Below are positions 1 to 8,736 of a stretch of DNA of 28,544 nucleotides, piece by piece; position 1 is the stretch's first letter, and each line of letters starts with the position of its first letter. A program made the position numbers and the translations under genes. A model generated the notes under the pieces. That model saw only the letters and a program-made list of their open reading frames with translations, was not told the origin of the DNA and made no database searches. This DNA is from an uncultured Eubacteriaceae bacterium (GTDB taxonomy: Bacteria; Bacillota; Clostridia; Lachnospirales; Lachnospiraceae), in assembly GCA_945938055.1 (NCBI GenBank), contig CAMEUH010000003.1, positions 1 to 28,544 of the forward strand, read 5' to 3'.

Positions 1-1
1 A

Positions 2-625
2 GGGCAGCAGTTTTTCAAAGTTGTCATTTATCTTCCAAACCTGATTATGGCATCGGCCTTTTCAATGTTATTTTTTGCATTATTTTCTGATATAGGACCG
101 GTTAATTCAATGCTTACAAGTATGGGTATTGTTAGTGAGCCGATTCGTTTCTTTTCGAATGTATGGGCTACAAGAGGATTGGTAGGATTAATGAATTTTT
201 TGATGTGGTTTGGTAACACAACCATTCTTTTGATGGCAGGTATCATGGGAATCGATGTTTCCTTATTTGAAGCTGCTGAAGTGGATGGTGCCAATTCGTG
301 GCAGCGATTTACTAAGATTACTCTTCCACTTTTGAAACCGATTCTGATTTATGTGGTTATTACATCAATGATTGGTGGTATCCAGATGTTTGATGTACCT
401 CAGATTTTAACAAATGGTACAGGAGCACCGGTAGAATCGGCAATGACATTGATTATGTATTTGAATAAACATCTGTATAGTAAGAATTATGGCATGGGCG
501 GTGCACTTTCCGTATTCCTGTTTATCGTAACAGGAGTTTTAAGCCTGATTGTATATGGATTTATGTATAGAGATACATCTGGTAAGCAAAAGAAAGTAAA
601 GAAAGCAAAAAATGCAGAGAAATAG
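2..625 (+). CDS. Carbohydrate ABC transporter permease, MalF/MsmF-like (5' truncated)
   Basis: This is the C-terminal 207 residues of an inner-membrane permease of a CUT1-type sugar ABC importer; the reading frame is open back to the window edge, so the start lies outside. Several hydrophobic membrane segments are visible. The cytoplasmic EAA loop that docks on the ATPase is clear (EAAEVDGANSWQRFTKITLP, about nt 269-328), followed by a last membrane segment and a Lys-rich cytoplasmic tail. The next gene, 11 bp downstream, is the matching MalG-like permease, so the two form the heterodimeric channel. The sugar-binding protein is expected upstream, outside the window. The sugar cannot be read from the permease; alpha-glucosides, plant oligosaccharides and others are all possible. 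Family call is firm, substrate unknown. Confidence 0.93.
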   Translation, partial: GQQFFKVVIYLPNLIMASAFSMLFFALFSDIGPVNSMLTSMGIVSEPIRFFSNVWATRGLVGLMNFLMWFGNTTILLMAGIMGIDVSLFEAAEVDGANSWQRFTKITLPLLKPILIYVVITSMIGGIQMFDVPQILTNGTGAPVESAMTLIMYLNKHLYSKNYGMGGALSVFLFIVTGVLSLIVYGFMYRDTSGKQKKVKKAKNAEK

Positions 626-636
626 GAGGATGAGCT

Positions 637-1509
637 ATGAGTAATGAAGTGAAAAATAAAAATAAAATCAATGCTGGTCTTTCTATTCATGCCAGACGAA
701 TTTTAGCATATGCAGTTTTAATCTTTTTATCCTTTTTGTGTTTGTTCTGGTTCTATGTTTTATTTATCAATGCAACCAGAACACACGCTGAAATACAGAC
801 CGGTTTTTCTTTCTTCCCGGGGAAGAATTTTGGTGAAAACTGGAAAAATCTGATAAATGGTACTCAGCCGATTATATCCGGTATGATAAACAGTATCATT
901 ATATCATCTCTGTGTGCATTATTTTCTACTTACTTTTCTACCATGACGGCATATGCCATTCATGTATACGACTTCAAGGGAAAGAAAGTAATGTTTGCAT
1001 TTATTCTGGCAATTATGATGATTCCGACACAGGTAACAGCATTAGGTTTTATTCGTTTTATGGATAAATTGCATCTGATGAATACATTCATTCCGTTAAT
1101 TGTACCAACGGTAGCGGCACCAATAACATTTTATTACATGAAGCAGTATATGGAGAGCACATTGCCATTATCCATTATTGAGGCTGCAAGAATTGATGGT
1201 TCCGGTGAATTCCGTACATTTAACCAGATTGTACTTCCACTGATGAAACCGGCAATTGCAGTTCAGGCAATCTTTACCTTTGTTTCCAACTGGAACAATT
1301 ACTTCATGCCGGCACTGATTCTGAAGGATGATAAGATGAAGACACTTCCGATTCTGATTGCACAGCTTCGTAGTGCAGACTGGCTGAAGTTTGATATGGG
1401 TCAGGTTTATATGATGATTGCATTCTCTATTTTCCCGGTAATCATTGTATATATCTGTTTGTCAAAGTACATTGTACAGGGCGTTGCATTAGGTTCTGTA
1501 AAGGGTTAG
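637..1509 (+). CDS. Carbohydrate ABC transporter permease, MalG/MsmG-like
   Basis: Complete 290-residue second permease of the CUT1 sugar importer, the usual size for the family. An N-terminal membrane segment (about residues 18-43) is followed by five further hydrophobic stretches, and the EAA loop is plain (EAARIDGSGEFRTFNQIVLP). It starts 11 bp after the upstream permease, with AGGAGG in the gap, so the pair is co-transcribed and probably translationally linked. A strong hairpin follows directly, making this the last gene of the transporter operon. No ATPase gene is present here; many Firmicutes serve such importers with a shared MsmK-type ATPase encoded elsewhere, which is established for the group but only inferred for this organism. 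Confidence 0.95.
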   Translation: MSNEVKNKNKINAGLSIHARRILAYAVLIFLSFLCLFWFYVLFINATRTHAEIQTGFSFFPGKNFGENWKNLINGTQPIISGMINSIIISSLCALFSTYFSTMTAYAIHVYDFKGKKVMFAFILAIMMIPTQVTALGFIRFMDKLHLMNTFIPLIVPTVAAPITFYYMKQYMESTLPLSIIEAARIDGSGEFRTFNQIVLPLMKPAIAVQAIFTFVSNWNNYFMPALILKDDKMKTLPILIAQLRSADWLKFDMGQVYMMIAFSIFPVIIVYICLSKYIVQGVALGSVKG

Positions 1510-1520
1510 AAAATAAAAAA

Positions 1521-1559
1521 GCAAAAGAGACAGGTCAAACAATGGCCTGTCTTTTTTGC
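1521..1559 (+). terminator. Rho-independent terminator of the sugar transporter operon
   Basis: A near-perfect inverted repeat (1521-1536 against 1544-1559, core GACAGGTC/GGCCTGTC) with a 7-nt loop and a six-T run in the 3' arm. A-rich sequence before it and T-rich sequence after it would allow weak function on the other strand too. Confidence 0.9.
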
Positions 1560-1576
1560 GTTTATTATGTAGTACG

Positions 1577-1605
1577 TTGCATGATGAAGCAAAAATTGAT
1601 ATAAT
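1577..1605 (+). promoter_or_regulatory. Sigma-A-type promoter of the methyltransferase-PBP operon
   Basis: TTGCAT at 1577-1582 and a perfect TATAAT at 1600-1605, separated by 17 bp. It sits just after the upstream terminator and about 50 bp before the first ATG, the expected place for the promoter of the three-gene block that follows. Assigned by consensus match only. Confidence 0.7.
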
Positions 1606-1657
1606 TATGGCTTAAGATAAAGTAAGGCGTTTAGGTTAAAAGAATCGAGAGAAGCAT

Positions 1658-2827
1658 ATGGAATGGAATGATGTATTAAATCAATTTATAAATAAAAATC
1701 TTGTGGACATTATAATCAGTAATCCTAGAAATAAAGAGATGGCGACGAAAATCAAGGTTCGGCCGGTTCTATTACAGGGTTCATTATATTTTCAGGCGAC
1801 GAGTTATGTGGGAAAGCAGGTCAGGCATGAAAATTTTGATGAAATGATGATTCGGAAAAAGCTGACGGAATGGATGGAAAAGGATTATAAGCAGGCACAG
1901 TTTGTGATGGATGGACAGAGCGCAACGGTGCTTTCCGGAAAGAAAGGAAATCAGACGATTAAGTATAAGAAGGATTCGTCGGTCCGGCGAATTCAGGCAC
2001 CTTTAAGCCATAATCGTGCCAAGCGTTATATCCTGGAGGAGGGAACGGCGGTTCCGTTTCTTGTTGATCTTGGGGTTATGACAAAGGATGGAAAGGTAGT
2101 TCGTGCAAAATATGATAAATTCCGTCAGATTAATCGATTTCTGGAGTTTATCGAGGATATTCTTCCACGCCTTAATCAGTCAAAAAAACAGAAAATTATT
2201 GATTTTGGATGTGGTAAATCATATCTGACATTTGCCATGTATTATTATCTTAAGGTCATGAAGGGATATGATATTGAGATTGTCGGACTGGATCTTAAGG
2301 AAGATGTTATCCGGCATTGTCAGGAACTTGCGCAGTCTTATGGGTATACGGAGCTTAAGTTTCAGGTGGGGGATATTGCGTCTTATGCAGGAGCGGAAAA
2401 GGTGAATATGGTAGTTACCCTTCATGCCTGTGACACGGCGACAGATTATGCCCTGTACAAAGCGGTAAAGTGGGATGCAGATGTGATTCTTTCCGTACCA
2501 TGCTGCCAGCATGAGGCAAATGCACAAATCAAAAATGAGCAACTGGAACCGGTGCTTGAATATGGAATTTTGAAGGAACGGATGGCAGCGTTATTTACAG
2601 ACGGTATCCGGGCACAGCTATTGGAGGCATGCGGATACAGAACGCAGATACTGGAATTTATCGACATGGAACATACTCCGAAAAATCTGCTAATCCGGGC
2701 AGTTAAAGGTGATTTTACGAAGGAAAGCGAAAAGAGAAAGGAACGGGTGACAGAATTAGAGAATGCGTTGTCCCTGGAACTGACTCTTCACAGATTGTTA
2801 AAAGAAGATGGAATCATAAAAGATTAA
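1658..2827 (+). CDS. SAM-dependent methyltransferase (Methyltransf_32 type, GSTCD/METTL25-like)
   Basis: A 389-residue class I methyltransferase. The SAM-binding motif I is D182-F-G-C-G-K, and the downstream blocks LHACDTATD (H256, D259) and VPCCQHE (P281-C-C-Q-H285) are typical of the Methyltransf_32 family, whose eukaryotic relatives include GSTCD and METTL25. The N-terminal ~120 residues resemble no catalytic domain and may bind substrate. No signal peptide or membrane segment, so it is cytoplasmic. The substrate is not established for the bacterial members; RNA or protein are the likely options, and the Cys-Cys-Gln-His block could be part of the active site (inference). The ATG has only a weak GAGAGAAG upstream. 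It is first in a tight series: the next gene begins 18 bp after its stop. Confidence 0.85.
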   Translation: MEWNDVLNQFINKNLVDIIISNPRNKEMATKIKVRPVLLQGSLYFQATSYVGKQVRHENFDEMMIRKKLTEWMEKDYKQAQFVMDGQSATVLSGKKGNQTIKYKKDSSVRRIQAPLSHNRAKRYILEEGTAVPFLVDLGVMTKDGKVVRAKYDKFRQINRFLEFIEDILPRLNQSKKQKIIDFGCGKSYLTFAMYYYLKVMKGYDIEIVGLDLKEDVIRHCQELAQSYGYTELKFQVGDIASYAGAEKVNMVVTLHACDTATDYALYKAVKWDADVILSVPCCQHEANAQIKNEQLEPVLEYGILKERMAALFTDGIRAQLLEACGYRTQILEFIDMEHTPKNLLIRAVKGDFTKESEKRKERVTELENALSLELTLHRLLKEDGIIKD

Positions 2828-2845
2828 GGAAATGGATTAAAAAAG

Positions 2846-5284
2846 ATGACAAGACGATGGATGATTATTAAATCAGTCATTTTGGGAATAGCATTCCTTC
2901 TTACACTTCTGGGAACATTTATGTCGCTGGAGGTAAAGCAGGACGAAGCGATGACAACATTATTTGAACCAAGTGACATACCGGTACTCTACATGAGAAC
3001 GGAAGGCGGAAAACTGATTAACCCGGCGTACGGATATGCGGCAGATGTTGGCGCGAGAAACCTTTTTAATGGAATCACGCCGTTATACGAAGACCGGAGT
3101 CTGAATATTTCTTTTTATAATTACGGAGCAAGGATAACCGATATTTCGTATCAGATTCGGGATGTGGAGACAGACCAGCTTCTGGAAGATACGGTTGTGA
3201 AAAATATTGTTTCACAGGAAGATTATGTAAATGCGACTTTGAATATCAAAAATCTGATTGACAAGGAAAAGGAATATTTCTTAACGATTACCATTAACAC
3301 GGACAAGCAGAAAAATATCCGGTATTATGAGAGAATTATCTGGACGGATCAGCTTCAGACGGATGAAAAGCTTGATTTTGTGCTTGCCTTTAATGGGTAC
3401 ACGTATAATAAAGATCAGATTAGTAATATCAGTAAATGGATTGAAACCAATGAAACAGGTGATAACACCAATTTTGGCCGGGTGAGTATCTACTCTACCA
3501 GAGCGCAGATTGGATGGGGGAATCTCCTTGCACGAATTGAGGGAAATGTTGTGCCGATTATCTGGGAAATTACACCCACAACGGCACAGTGCAGTTTAAA
3601 TTACAAGGTTGTAACATCTTCAAGCAGTGAGGAATATGAAGCGTATTTTGTAAAGGATTACTATCGAATCAGACAGTCTTCCGATGAAATTTATCTGATG
3701 GACTATGAGCGGGAGGCTGACCAGATTTTTGATGCGTATAATGATTTGCAAAGTAGCGGAAGAATTAATCTGGGTATCAAGAGTGAATTAAAGGATATTG
3801 AAGCAAAGGCGGATAAGACCGGAAAGTACTCCTTTTTTGTCCAGAATGGAAATCTGTGGTGTTATGGAAGAAGCGAAAATAAATTTACCAATGTGTTTTC
3901 TTTTTCATCCAATGGGGACTATCGGGGAAGAGAAATTGAAAATGAGCATGAAATTAAAATTATAGATGTGGATAGTGAATGTAATGCATGGTGTTCTGTC
4001 TGCGGATACATGAATGGCGGAAAGCATGACGGTGAAATGGGTCTTTCACTCTTCCGGTATTTCTATGGAGAGAATATTGTAAAAGAATATGTATATATAC
4101 CGGTGAATGTTCCGTATAGCATCATGAGAGGCAATGTAGGGGATGTATCTTATATTAACGGGGATATTTATTACGTAAAAATTAACCAGTATTTGTATTC
4201 TATTGATTTAATCAGCGGAGAATACATGCTGATTGCAGATCAGTTATATGATGAAACCTATGCCGTAAATGCTTCCGGAAGTAAGATTGCATATCATGAC
4301 AGTCATACACGGGATAGCAACAAGGTAATCCGGATTTATGATTTCGAGACCGGAAGTGAAAAGGTCATCACGGGACTTAGTTATGGTAGTGGGAAGAATA
4401 CGGATTATCTGAAAATTATCGGCTATATCAATGATGATTTGATTTATGGAATGGCGGCTCCGGGGGATTTTGCAGAGGGAGAACAGTTAAACAGCATTTT
4501 TCCGATGTATTCCATCGTGATTCTGAGTGATGAATATGTTGTAATGAAGCGTTATGAGGATCCTGGAAAGTTTGTATATGCAGCTGAGATTGATGGAATG
4601 AGAGTTAATTTATGGCGTGTGACAAAGAATGAAGAAGGAAAATTTGAGACGACCAGTATTGATCAGCTTCTGAATAAAGAAGAAAACAGTGGCAGCAAAA
4701 GTATTTATACGGAGGTGGTTACCACATCTTTGCGGGAAAAGGAATTGTATCTGAACATTCCTACGTCATCCGGTGATTTAAAAAACGTGAACATACGTTA
4801 TGCAAAGGAAATTCAGTTTGTGGAAAAGGAACCACTGATTCTGGATTCGGATTATCAGTTTCAATCCATCTATACTGCTTATGGTTATGGTGAATGGATT
4901 GGTAAATATACTACACTACGGAAGGCGATTAGCGTTGCGGCAGGATATTATGGTTTTGTGGTAGATGAAAACAACAGTTATGCATGGAAAAAGACGGAAG
5001 GTAATGTTCCGGTGTCGCTGGACACGGAAAATGATGTGCTGAATCCATATGATTATGAGTATAATCTTTCCGGTGTAAGCATGGACAATATCCTTTATTA
5101 TGTGAGCATTGGAAAGGTTGTTGCGGCAAAGATGGGTGAAGACAAATTTGTCTATATTTATGATTATGATAAGAATCATATCATTTATTACGATGGAGAG
5201 CTTGGGAAGACCGTTACGCTGGATCGTGAAACGGCTTCTAAAAAGTTTATTCAGTGGGATAATATTTTCCTTGTGCTGCGTTGA
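2846..5284 (+). CDS. Membrane-anchored extracellular protein of unknown function, beta-propeller-like
   Basis: An 812-residue protein I cannot assign to a named family. It has one N-terminal membrane segment (about residues 7-28, preceded by basic residues), so nearly all of it should lie outside the membrane. The middle and C-terminal parts are rich in short beta-strand phrases of the type 'NGDIYYVKINQYLYSIDL' and 'NASGSKIAYHDSH', spaced as in beta-propeller or TolB/DUF5050-like folds; this fold is inferred from the pattern. It lies 18 bp after the methyltransferase and 39 bp before a class A penicillin-binding protein, a spacing that points to co-transcription and to a role at the cell wall, perhaps as a partner or sensor of the PBP. 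There are few Cys residues and no visible catalytic motif. The frame is intact from start to stop. Confidence 0.8.
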   Translation: MTRRWMIIKSVILGIAFLLTLLGTFMSLEVKQDEAMTTLFEPSDIPVLYMRTEGGKLINPAYGYAADVGARNLFNGITPLYEDRSLNISFYNYGARITDISYQIRDVETDQLLEDTVVKNIVSQEDYVNATLNIKNLIDKEKEYFLTITINTDKQKNIRYYERIIWTDQLQTDEKLDFVLAFNGYTYNKDQISNISKWIETNETGDNTNFGRVSIYSTRAQIGWGNLLARIEGNVVPIIWEITPTTAQCSLNYKVVTSSSSEEYEAYFVKDYYRIRQSSDEIYLMDYEREADQIFDAYNDLQSSGRINLGIKSELKDIEAKADKTGKYSFFVQNGNLWCYGRSENKFTNVFSFSSNGDYRGREIENEHEIKIIDVDSECNAWCSVCGYMNGGKHDGEMGLSLFRYFYGENIVKEYVYIPVNVPYSIMRGNVGDVSYINGDIYYVKINQYLYSIDLISGEYMLIADQLYDETYAVNASGSKIAYHDSHTRDSNKVIRIYDFETGSEKVITGLSYGSGKNTDYLKIIGYINDDLIYGMAAPGDFAEGEQLNSIFPMYSIVILSDEYVVMKRYEDPGKFVYAAEIDGMRVNLWRVTKNEEGKFETTSIDQLLNKEENSGSKSIYTEVVTTSLREKELYLNIPTSSGDLKNVNIRYAKEIQFVEKEPLILDSDYQFQSIYTAYGYGEWIGKYTTLRKAISVAAGYYGFVVDENNSYAWKKTEGNVPVSLDTENDVLNPYDYEYNLSGVSMDNILYYVSIGKVVAAKMGEDKFVYIYDYDKNHIIYYDGELGKTVTLDRETASKKFIQWDNIFLVLR

Positions 5285-5323
5285 TGACGGATGCTGGAAA
5301 TGCTTAGTTAAAGGACGGATTGA

Positions 5324-7699
5324 ATGAGAAAGAACATTAAGAAATACATTTTGATAACAATAAGCGGTATTTTTGTATTGTTTCTTCTGGTGGCAGTCTG
5401 TGCACTCATGCCGTATTGGAAAGAAATAAAACGGCTGAAGGATGAAGCACATGAAATTGTTCTTTCCGGAGACCGGTCTGATTTTACCCAGAGCAGAACC
5501 AGTGTTGTATATGACTGCAATAATGAGGTCCTGATGACATATTCCGGCGAGAAAGACTTGTACTATGTGGAATTTGACGAGATTCCCCAGCTTTTAAAGG
5601 ATGCTTTTATCATTATGGAGGACCGGGAGTTTTATTCCCATCCCGGAGTGGATGCCAAAGCGGTTCTTCGAGCCATGATTGCAAATTATCAGGCAGATGA
5701 AATTGTGCAGGGGGCAAGCACCATTACGCAGCAGCTTGCAAGAAATATTTATCTGAATCAGGATGTTAACTGGGAACGAAAGGTTCTGGAGGCATTTATT
5801 GCCCTGGAACTGGAAAAGAAATATTCCAAGGAAGACATACTGGAATTCTATCTGAATAACATTTATTTTGGAAACGGTTATTATGGTGTTGAGGCAGCTG
5901 CAAGGGGATATCTGGATAAATCGGTATCAGAGCTTACGAATGGAGAATGTATTTTCCTGGCGGCAATCCCTAATAATCCGTCCCGTTATGACCCGGTTAA
6001 CCGGGAAGAAAATACAGTAGAACGCTCCAGACTGATTTTGCGGCAGTTACATGAGAACGGAAAGATTAGTGATCTGGATTATCTTCTTTTGTCGGGTGAT
6101 GAGGAAAATCCATTTGTTCCGGATTTTGAGAGTAATGTGTGGAAAAGAGAATTAAATCAGTCCACGGCAGATGCTTATGTATATACTTATGTAACCTATT
6201 GTGCAGTGCGCTATCTCATGGAACAGAACGGATTTCTGTTTAAAAATGACTTTGCAAGCGAAGAAGAACTGAATGCGTATGATGTTTCCTATGATGCGTG
6301 GTATACGTATTATCAGCAGGCACTTTATTCGGGTGGCTATCATGTTTATACATCCATTAATCCAAGGCAGCAGGAACTTTTGCAGGAAAATGTGGACAGG
6401 GTGATTGCGGAAAATGATGAGGAGTATGCAGCTTATCTCCAACAACAGACGGAAGGGATTCAGGGAAATCCTCTTCAGGCAGCGGCGGTTACCATTGATA
6501 ATCAGTCAGGAATGGTGACTGCGATTGTGGGAGGCCGGACGGAAGAAACGCTGGGTTTTGGATTTAACAGGGCATACCAGAGTTTTCGTCAGCCGGGAAG
6601 TTCCATTAAACCGCTAAATGTTTATGCACCATATTTATGTATGGGTCATTCCACGGAGGAAAAGGTTTATGATGTATATGATGTCAACGGACCCAAGAAT
6701 GCAGGAGGCGCATATGCAGGGGAAATTACCCTGAGAGAAGCAATGAAGCTGTCGAAAAATACCATTGCATGGCAGATTTATCGTTTTATAACACCGCAGA
6801 CTGGCTGTGATTATCTGATGAGACTTGGCTTTAAAAAGATTTATATGGACAAGAAGTATATGTCCGGAGCTCTTGGCGGGTTCACCTATGGTGTATCGGC
6901 AGAAGAAATGACGGCAGGATTCCATGCGATTTATAATAATGGAATTTATAATCCTCCAACCTGTATCCGGGGAATTTCGTGGAATGATACAGGCGTGAAG
7001 GAAAATACGGTAAAAGAGATTTATGTATATACGGAAAATGCAGCAAAGCTGCTGACTTCCATGCTACAAACCGTAGTGGAAGAGGGAACGGGAAAGAGAG
7101 CAAGGCTGACAGTGCATCCATCAGCAGGTAAAACAGGAACCACAAACGGTAATAAGGACATGTGGTTAGTTGGCTTTACGGCTTATTATACAACCGGCGT
7201 CTGGGTTGGATATGATTCCCCGGTAACAATCAGTATGGATCATGGGAATCTGGCGTGTACGATCTGGCATGATTACATGGAAAAGCTTCATGTGGGATTG
7301 GCACCGAAGGTGTTTGAGGAAGGAAACTATATTTTCCCGGAAGTGAATTCCATGCTTACGGAACTGGCAGATGTGCCTTATGAGGTACAGGAAGGGGAGC
7401 CGGATTTTGAGAATCTCTGGGATAACGACATGGATGTGATACTGGTGGAGGATGATAATGCGGCTATTACCGGAGGAGATGGAAACGCGGAGATAACCGG
7501 AGGGGATGGAGATGCAGCTATTACCGGAGGCGACGGAAATGCAGAGGTAACCGGAGGCGATGGAAACGCGACCATCACTGGAGGCGATGGAAATGCGACC
7601 ATAACCGGAGGAGATGGAGATGCATCTATTACCGGAGGCGACGGAAATGCGGAAATCACCGGAGGGGATACCGATGCAGGGCCTATTGGCGATAATTAA
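5324..7699 (+). CDS. Class A penicillin-binding protein (glycosyltransferase-transpeptidase) with repeat tail
   Basis: A bifunctional peptidoglycan synthase of 791 residues. A membrane anchor spans about residues 8-31. The GT51 glycosyltransferase follows, with the catalytic glutamate E99 in EDREFYSHPG, then QGASTITQQLARN and the RKVLEAFIALELEKKYSK block. The transpeptidase carries all three penicillin-binding motifs: S426-S-I-K429, S477-K-N479 and K603-T-G-T606. After the catalytic part comes an acidic stretch and seven 9-residue repeats of the form GGDG(N/D)AxIT. It polymerises lipid II and cross-links the wall outside the membrane. It is probably co-transcribed with the upstream unknown membrane protein and the methyltransferase. 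The repeat tail is unusual for class A PBPs, whose C-terminal extensions are more often PASTA, FN3 or disordered Pro/Ser/Gly-rich. PBP1a/PonA-like, but the exact orthologue is not certain. Confidence 0.95.
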   Translation: MRKNIKKYILITISGIFVLFLLVAVCALMPYWKEIKRLKDEAHEIVLSGDRSDFTQSRTSVVYDCNNEVLMTYSGEKDLYYVEFDEIPQLLKDAFIIMEDREFYSHPGVDAKAVLRAMIANYQADEIVQGASTITQQLARNIYLNQDVNWERKVLEAFIALELEKKYSKEDILEFYLNNIYFGNGYYGVEAAARGYLDKSVSELTNGECIFLAAIPNNPSRYDPVNREENTVERSRLILRQLHENGKISDLDYLLLSGDEENPFVPDFESNVWKRELNQSTADAYVYTYVTYCAVRYLMEQNGFLFKNDFASEEELNAYDVSYDAWYTYYQQALYSGGYHVYTSINPRQQELLQENVDRVIAENDEEYAAYLQQQTEGIQGNPLQAAAVTIDNQSGMVTAIVGGRTEETLGFGFNRAYQSFRQPGSSIKPLNVYAPYLCMGHSTEEKVYDVYDVNGPKNAGGAYAGEITLREAMKLSKNTIAWQIYRFITPQTGCDYLMRLGFKKIYMDKKYMSGALGGFTYGVSAEEMTAGFHAIYNNGIYNPPTCIRGISWNDTGVKENTVKEIYVYTENAAKLLTSMLQTVVEEGTGKRARLTVHPSAGKTGTTNGNKDMWLVGFTAYYTTGVWVGYDSPVTISMDHGNLACTIWHDYMEKLHVGLAPKVFEEGNYIFPEVNSMLTELADVPYEVQEGEPDFENLWDNDMDVILVEDDNAAITGGDGNAEITGGDGDAAITGGDGNAEVTGGDGNATITGGDGNATITGGDGDASITGGDGNAEITGGDTDAGPIGDN
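7472..7660 (+). repeat. Seven 27-bp tandem repeats encoding nonapeptides in the PBP tail
   Basis: Seven in-frame 27-bp units, each coding for Gly-Gly-Asp-Gly-(Asn/Asp)-Ala-x-(Ile/Val)-Thr, flanked by partial units on both sides. The units differ at many third positions and at residue 7 (Glu, Ala, Thr, Ser). This synonymous drift shows selection on the peptide pattern and an array that is not freshly expanded throughout. The spacing of glycines and the hydrophobic position 8 resemble the RTX nonapeptide GGxGxDxUx, except that position 6 is Ala instead of Asp. Confidence 0.95.
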
Positions 7700-7759
7700 G
7701 AGCTTATAACAGGAATGTGGCATAAAAGGATAATTTCCATAATTTTGTATGCAGAATAC

Positions 7760-7789
7760 ACAATATTGTACTTGAAAAAATACAATATT
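7760..7789. promoter_or_regulatory. Inverted repeat over the ispE promoter, candidate operator
   Basis: A perfect 9-bp inverted repeat, AATATTGTA at 7762-7770 and TACAATATT at 7781-7789, with a 10-bp spacer that contains the -35 hexamer. The left arm lies within a smaller palindrome ACAATATTGT (7760-7769), and ACAATATT recurs 22 bp on (7782-7789), about two helical turns. It lies upstream of the predicted transcription start, so it is better read as a protein-binding DNA site than as an RNA hairpin. The half-site TTGTA/TACAA resembles operators of GntR/FCD regulators, and such a regulator is encoded two genes downstream (inference). Confidence 0.55.
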
Positions 7790-7800
7790 AAAAGTATAAT
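7772..7800 (+). promoter_or_regulatory. Sigma-A-type promoter of ispE-gntR
   Basis: TTGAAA at 7772-7777 and perfect TATAAT at 7795-7800 with a 17-bp spacer, 28 bp before the ispE ATG. It is one of the best promoter matches in the window and is interleaved with the inverted repeat noted separately. Confidence 0.82.
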
Positions 7801-7827
7801 TTAACATAAGAGGGATATGGGAAGACT

Positions 7828-8709
7828 ATGAATAGTGTGAAGTTAAAAGCAAGAGCGAAGATTAACCTGGGACTGGATGTCATAGGAAAAAGAGAAGATG
7901 GGTATCATGAAGTACGGATGATTATGCAAAGCCTGAATCTGTATGATGGTGTAATCATTCGTAAAAGTGATGTGCCGGGAATCCGGCTGACAACGAACAG
8001 AGGGTATCTTCCGACCAATGAAGATAATCTGATGTATAAGGCAGCAAGGATTCTGATGGATGAGTATCATGTGGAATCCGGCATTGAGATTGAACTGGAA
8101 AAGTTCATTCCTGTTGCAGCAGGAATGGCAGGAGGAAGTTCGGACGCTGCAGCGACCCTGGTGGGCATGAACAGGCTTTTTCAACTGGGAGCATCCAGAG
8201 AAAAATTGATGGAACTGGGGCTGCGGATTGGCGCAGATGTTCCTTTTTGCATCATGCGGGGAACGGTTCTTGCAGAAGGAATAGGGGAAAAACTTACAAA
8301 ACTACCGCCAATGATGTCATGTCCGATTGTGATTGCAAAGCCTGGAATTAATGTTTCTACCAGATTTGTATATCAGAATCTGCAGATTGATGAACAGACA
8401 GTTCATCCGGATATAGACGGCATGATTGATGCGATTACGGAAAAAGACTTAAAAGGAGTCTGCAGCCGGCTTGGAAATGTTCTGGAATCGGTTACGGTTA
8501 AGGAATATCCTGTTATTGATACAATTAAGCAGGAGATGATTTCCAAAGGTGCAATGAATTCATTAATGAGCGGAAGCGGTCCTACTGTTTTTGGAATTTT
8601 TAAGAGCAGGAGAACGGCACATCAGTGTGCGGATTACCTAAAAGAATCGGGACTTGCAAGACAGGTGTTTGTAACGGATGTTTTTGGAGGAAAACGGGAA
8701 TTTGACTAA
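7828..8709 (+). CDS. ispE: 4-(cytidine 5'-diphospho)-2-C-methyl-D-erythritol kinase
   Basis: A GHMP-family kinase of 293 residues, the usual IspE length. It phosphorylates CDP-methylerythritol with ATP in the non-mevalonate (MEP) isoprenoid pathway in the cytoplasm. Visible signatures are the N-terminal KARAKINLGLDV with the conserved K11, the GHMP ATP-binding loop PVAAGMAGGSSDAAA at residues 95-109, the catalytic aspartate D137 in GADVPF, and the C-terminal MSGSGPTVFGIF motif. A promoter with an overlapping palindrome lies just upstream, and the gntR gene begins 27 bp after the stop, so the two are likely one transcript. The organism therefore makes its isoprenoid precursors by the MEP route. 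Confidence 0.96.
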   Translation: MNSVKLKARAKINLGLDVIGKREDGYHEVRMIMQSLNLYDGVIIRKSDVPGIRLTTNRGYLPTNEDNLMYKAARILMDEYHVESGIEIELEKFIPVAAGMAGGSSDAAATLVGMNRLFQLGASREKLMELGLRIGADVPFCIMRGTVLAEGIGEKLTKLPPMMSCPIVIAKPGINVSTRFVYQNLQIDEQTVHPDIDGMIDAITEKDLKGVCSRLGNVLESVTVKEYPVIDTIKQEMISKGAMNSLMSGSGPTVFGIFKSRRTAHQCADYLKESGLARQVFVTDVFGGKREFD

Positions 8710-8736
8710 TTTTGGGATTTATTTTTTGGAGGAAAC

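Noticed and set aside
7700..7759. Terminator after the PBP gene
   Set aside because: I looked for a hairpin with a T run and found only weak GGAA/TTCC pairing, so termination here is not supported.
7166..7807. Minus-strand frames of 213 and 93 codons across the PBP tail
   Set aside because: They mirror the 27-bp repeats and the PBP coding strand; no ribosome site and no family resemblance.
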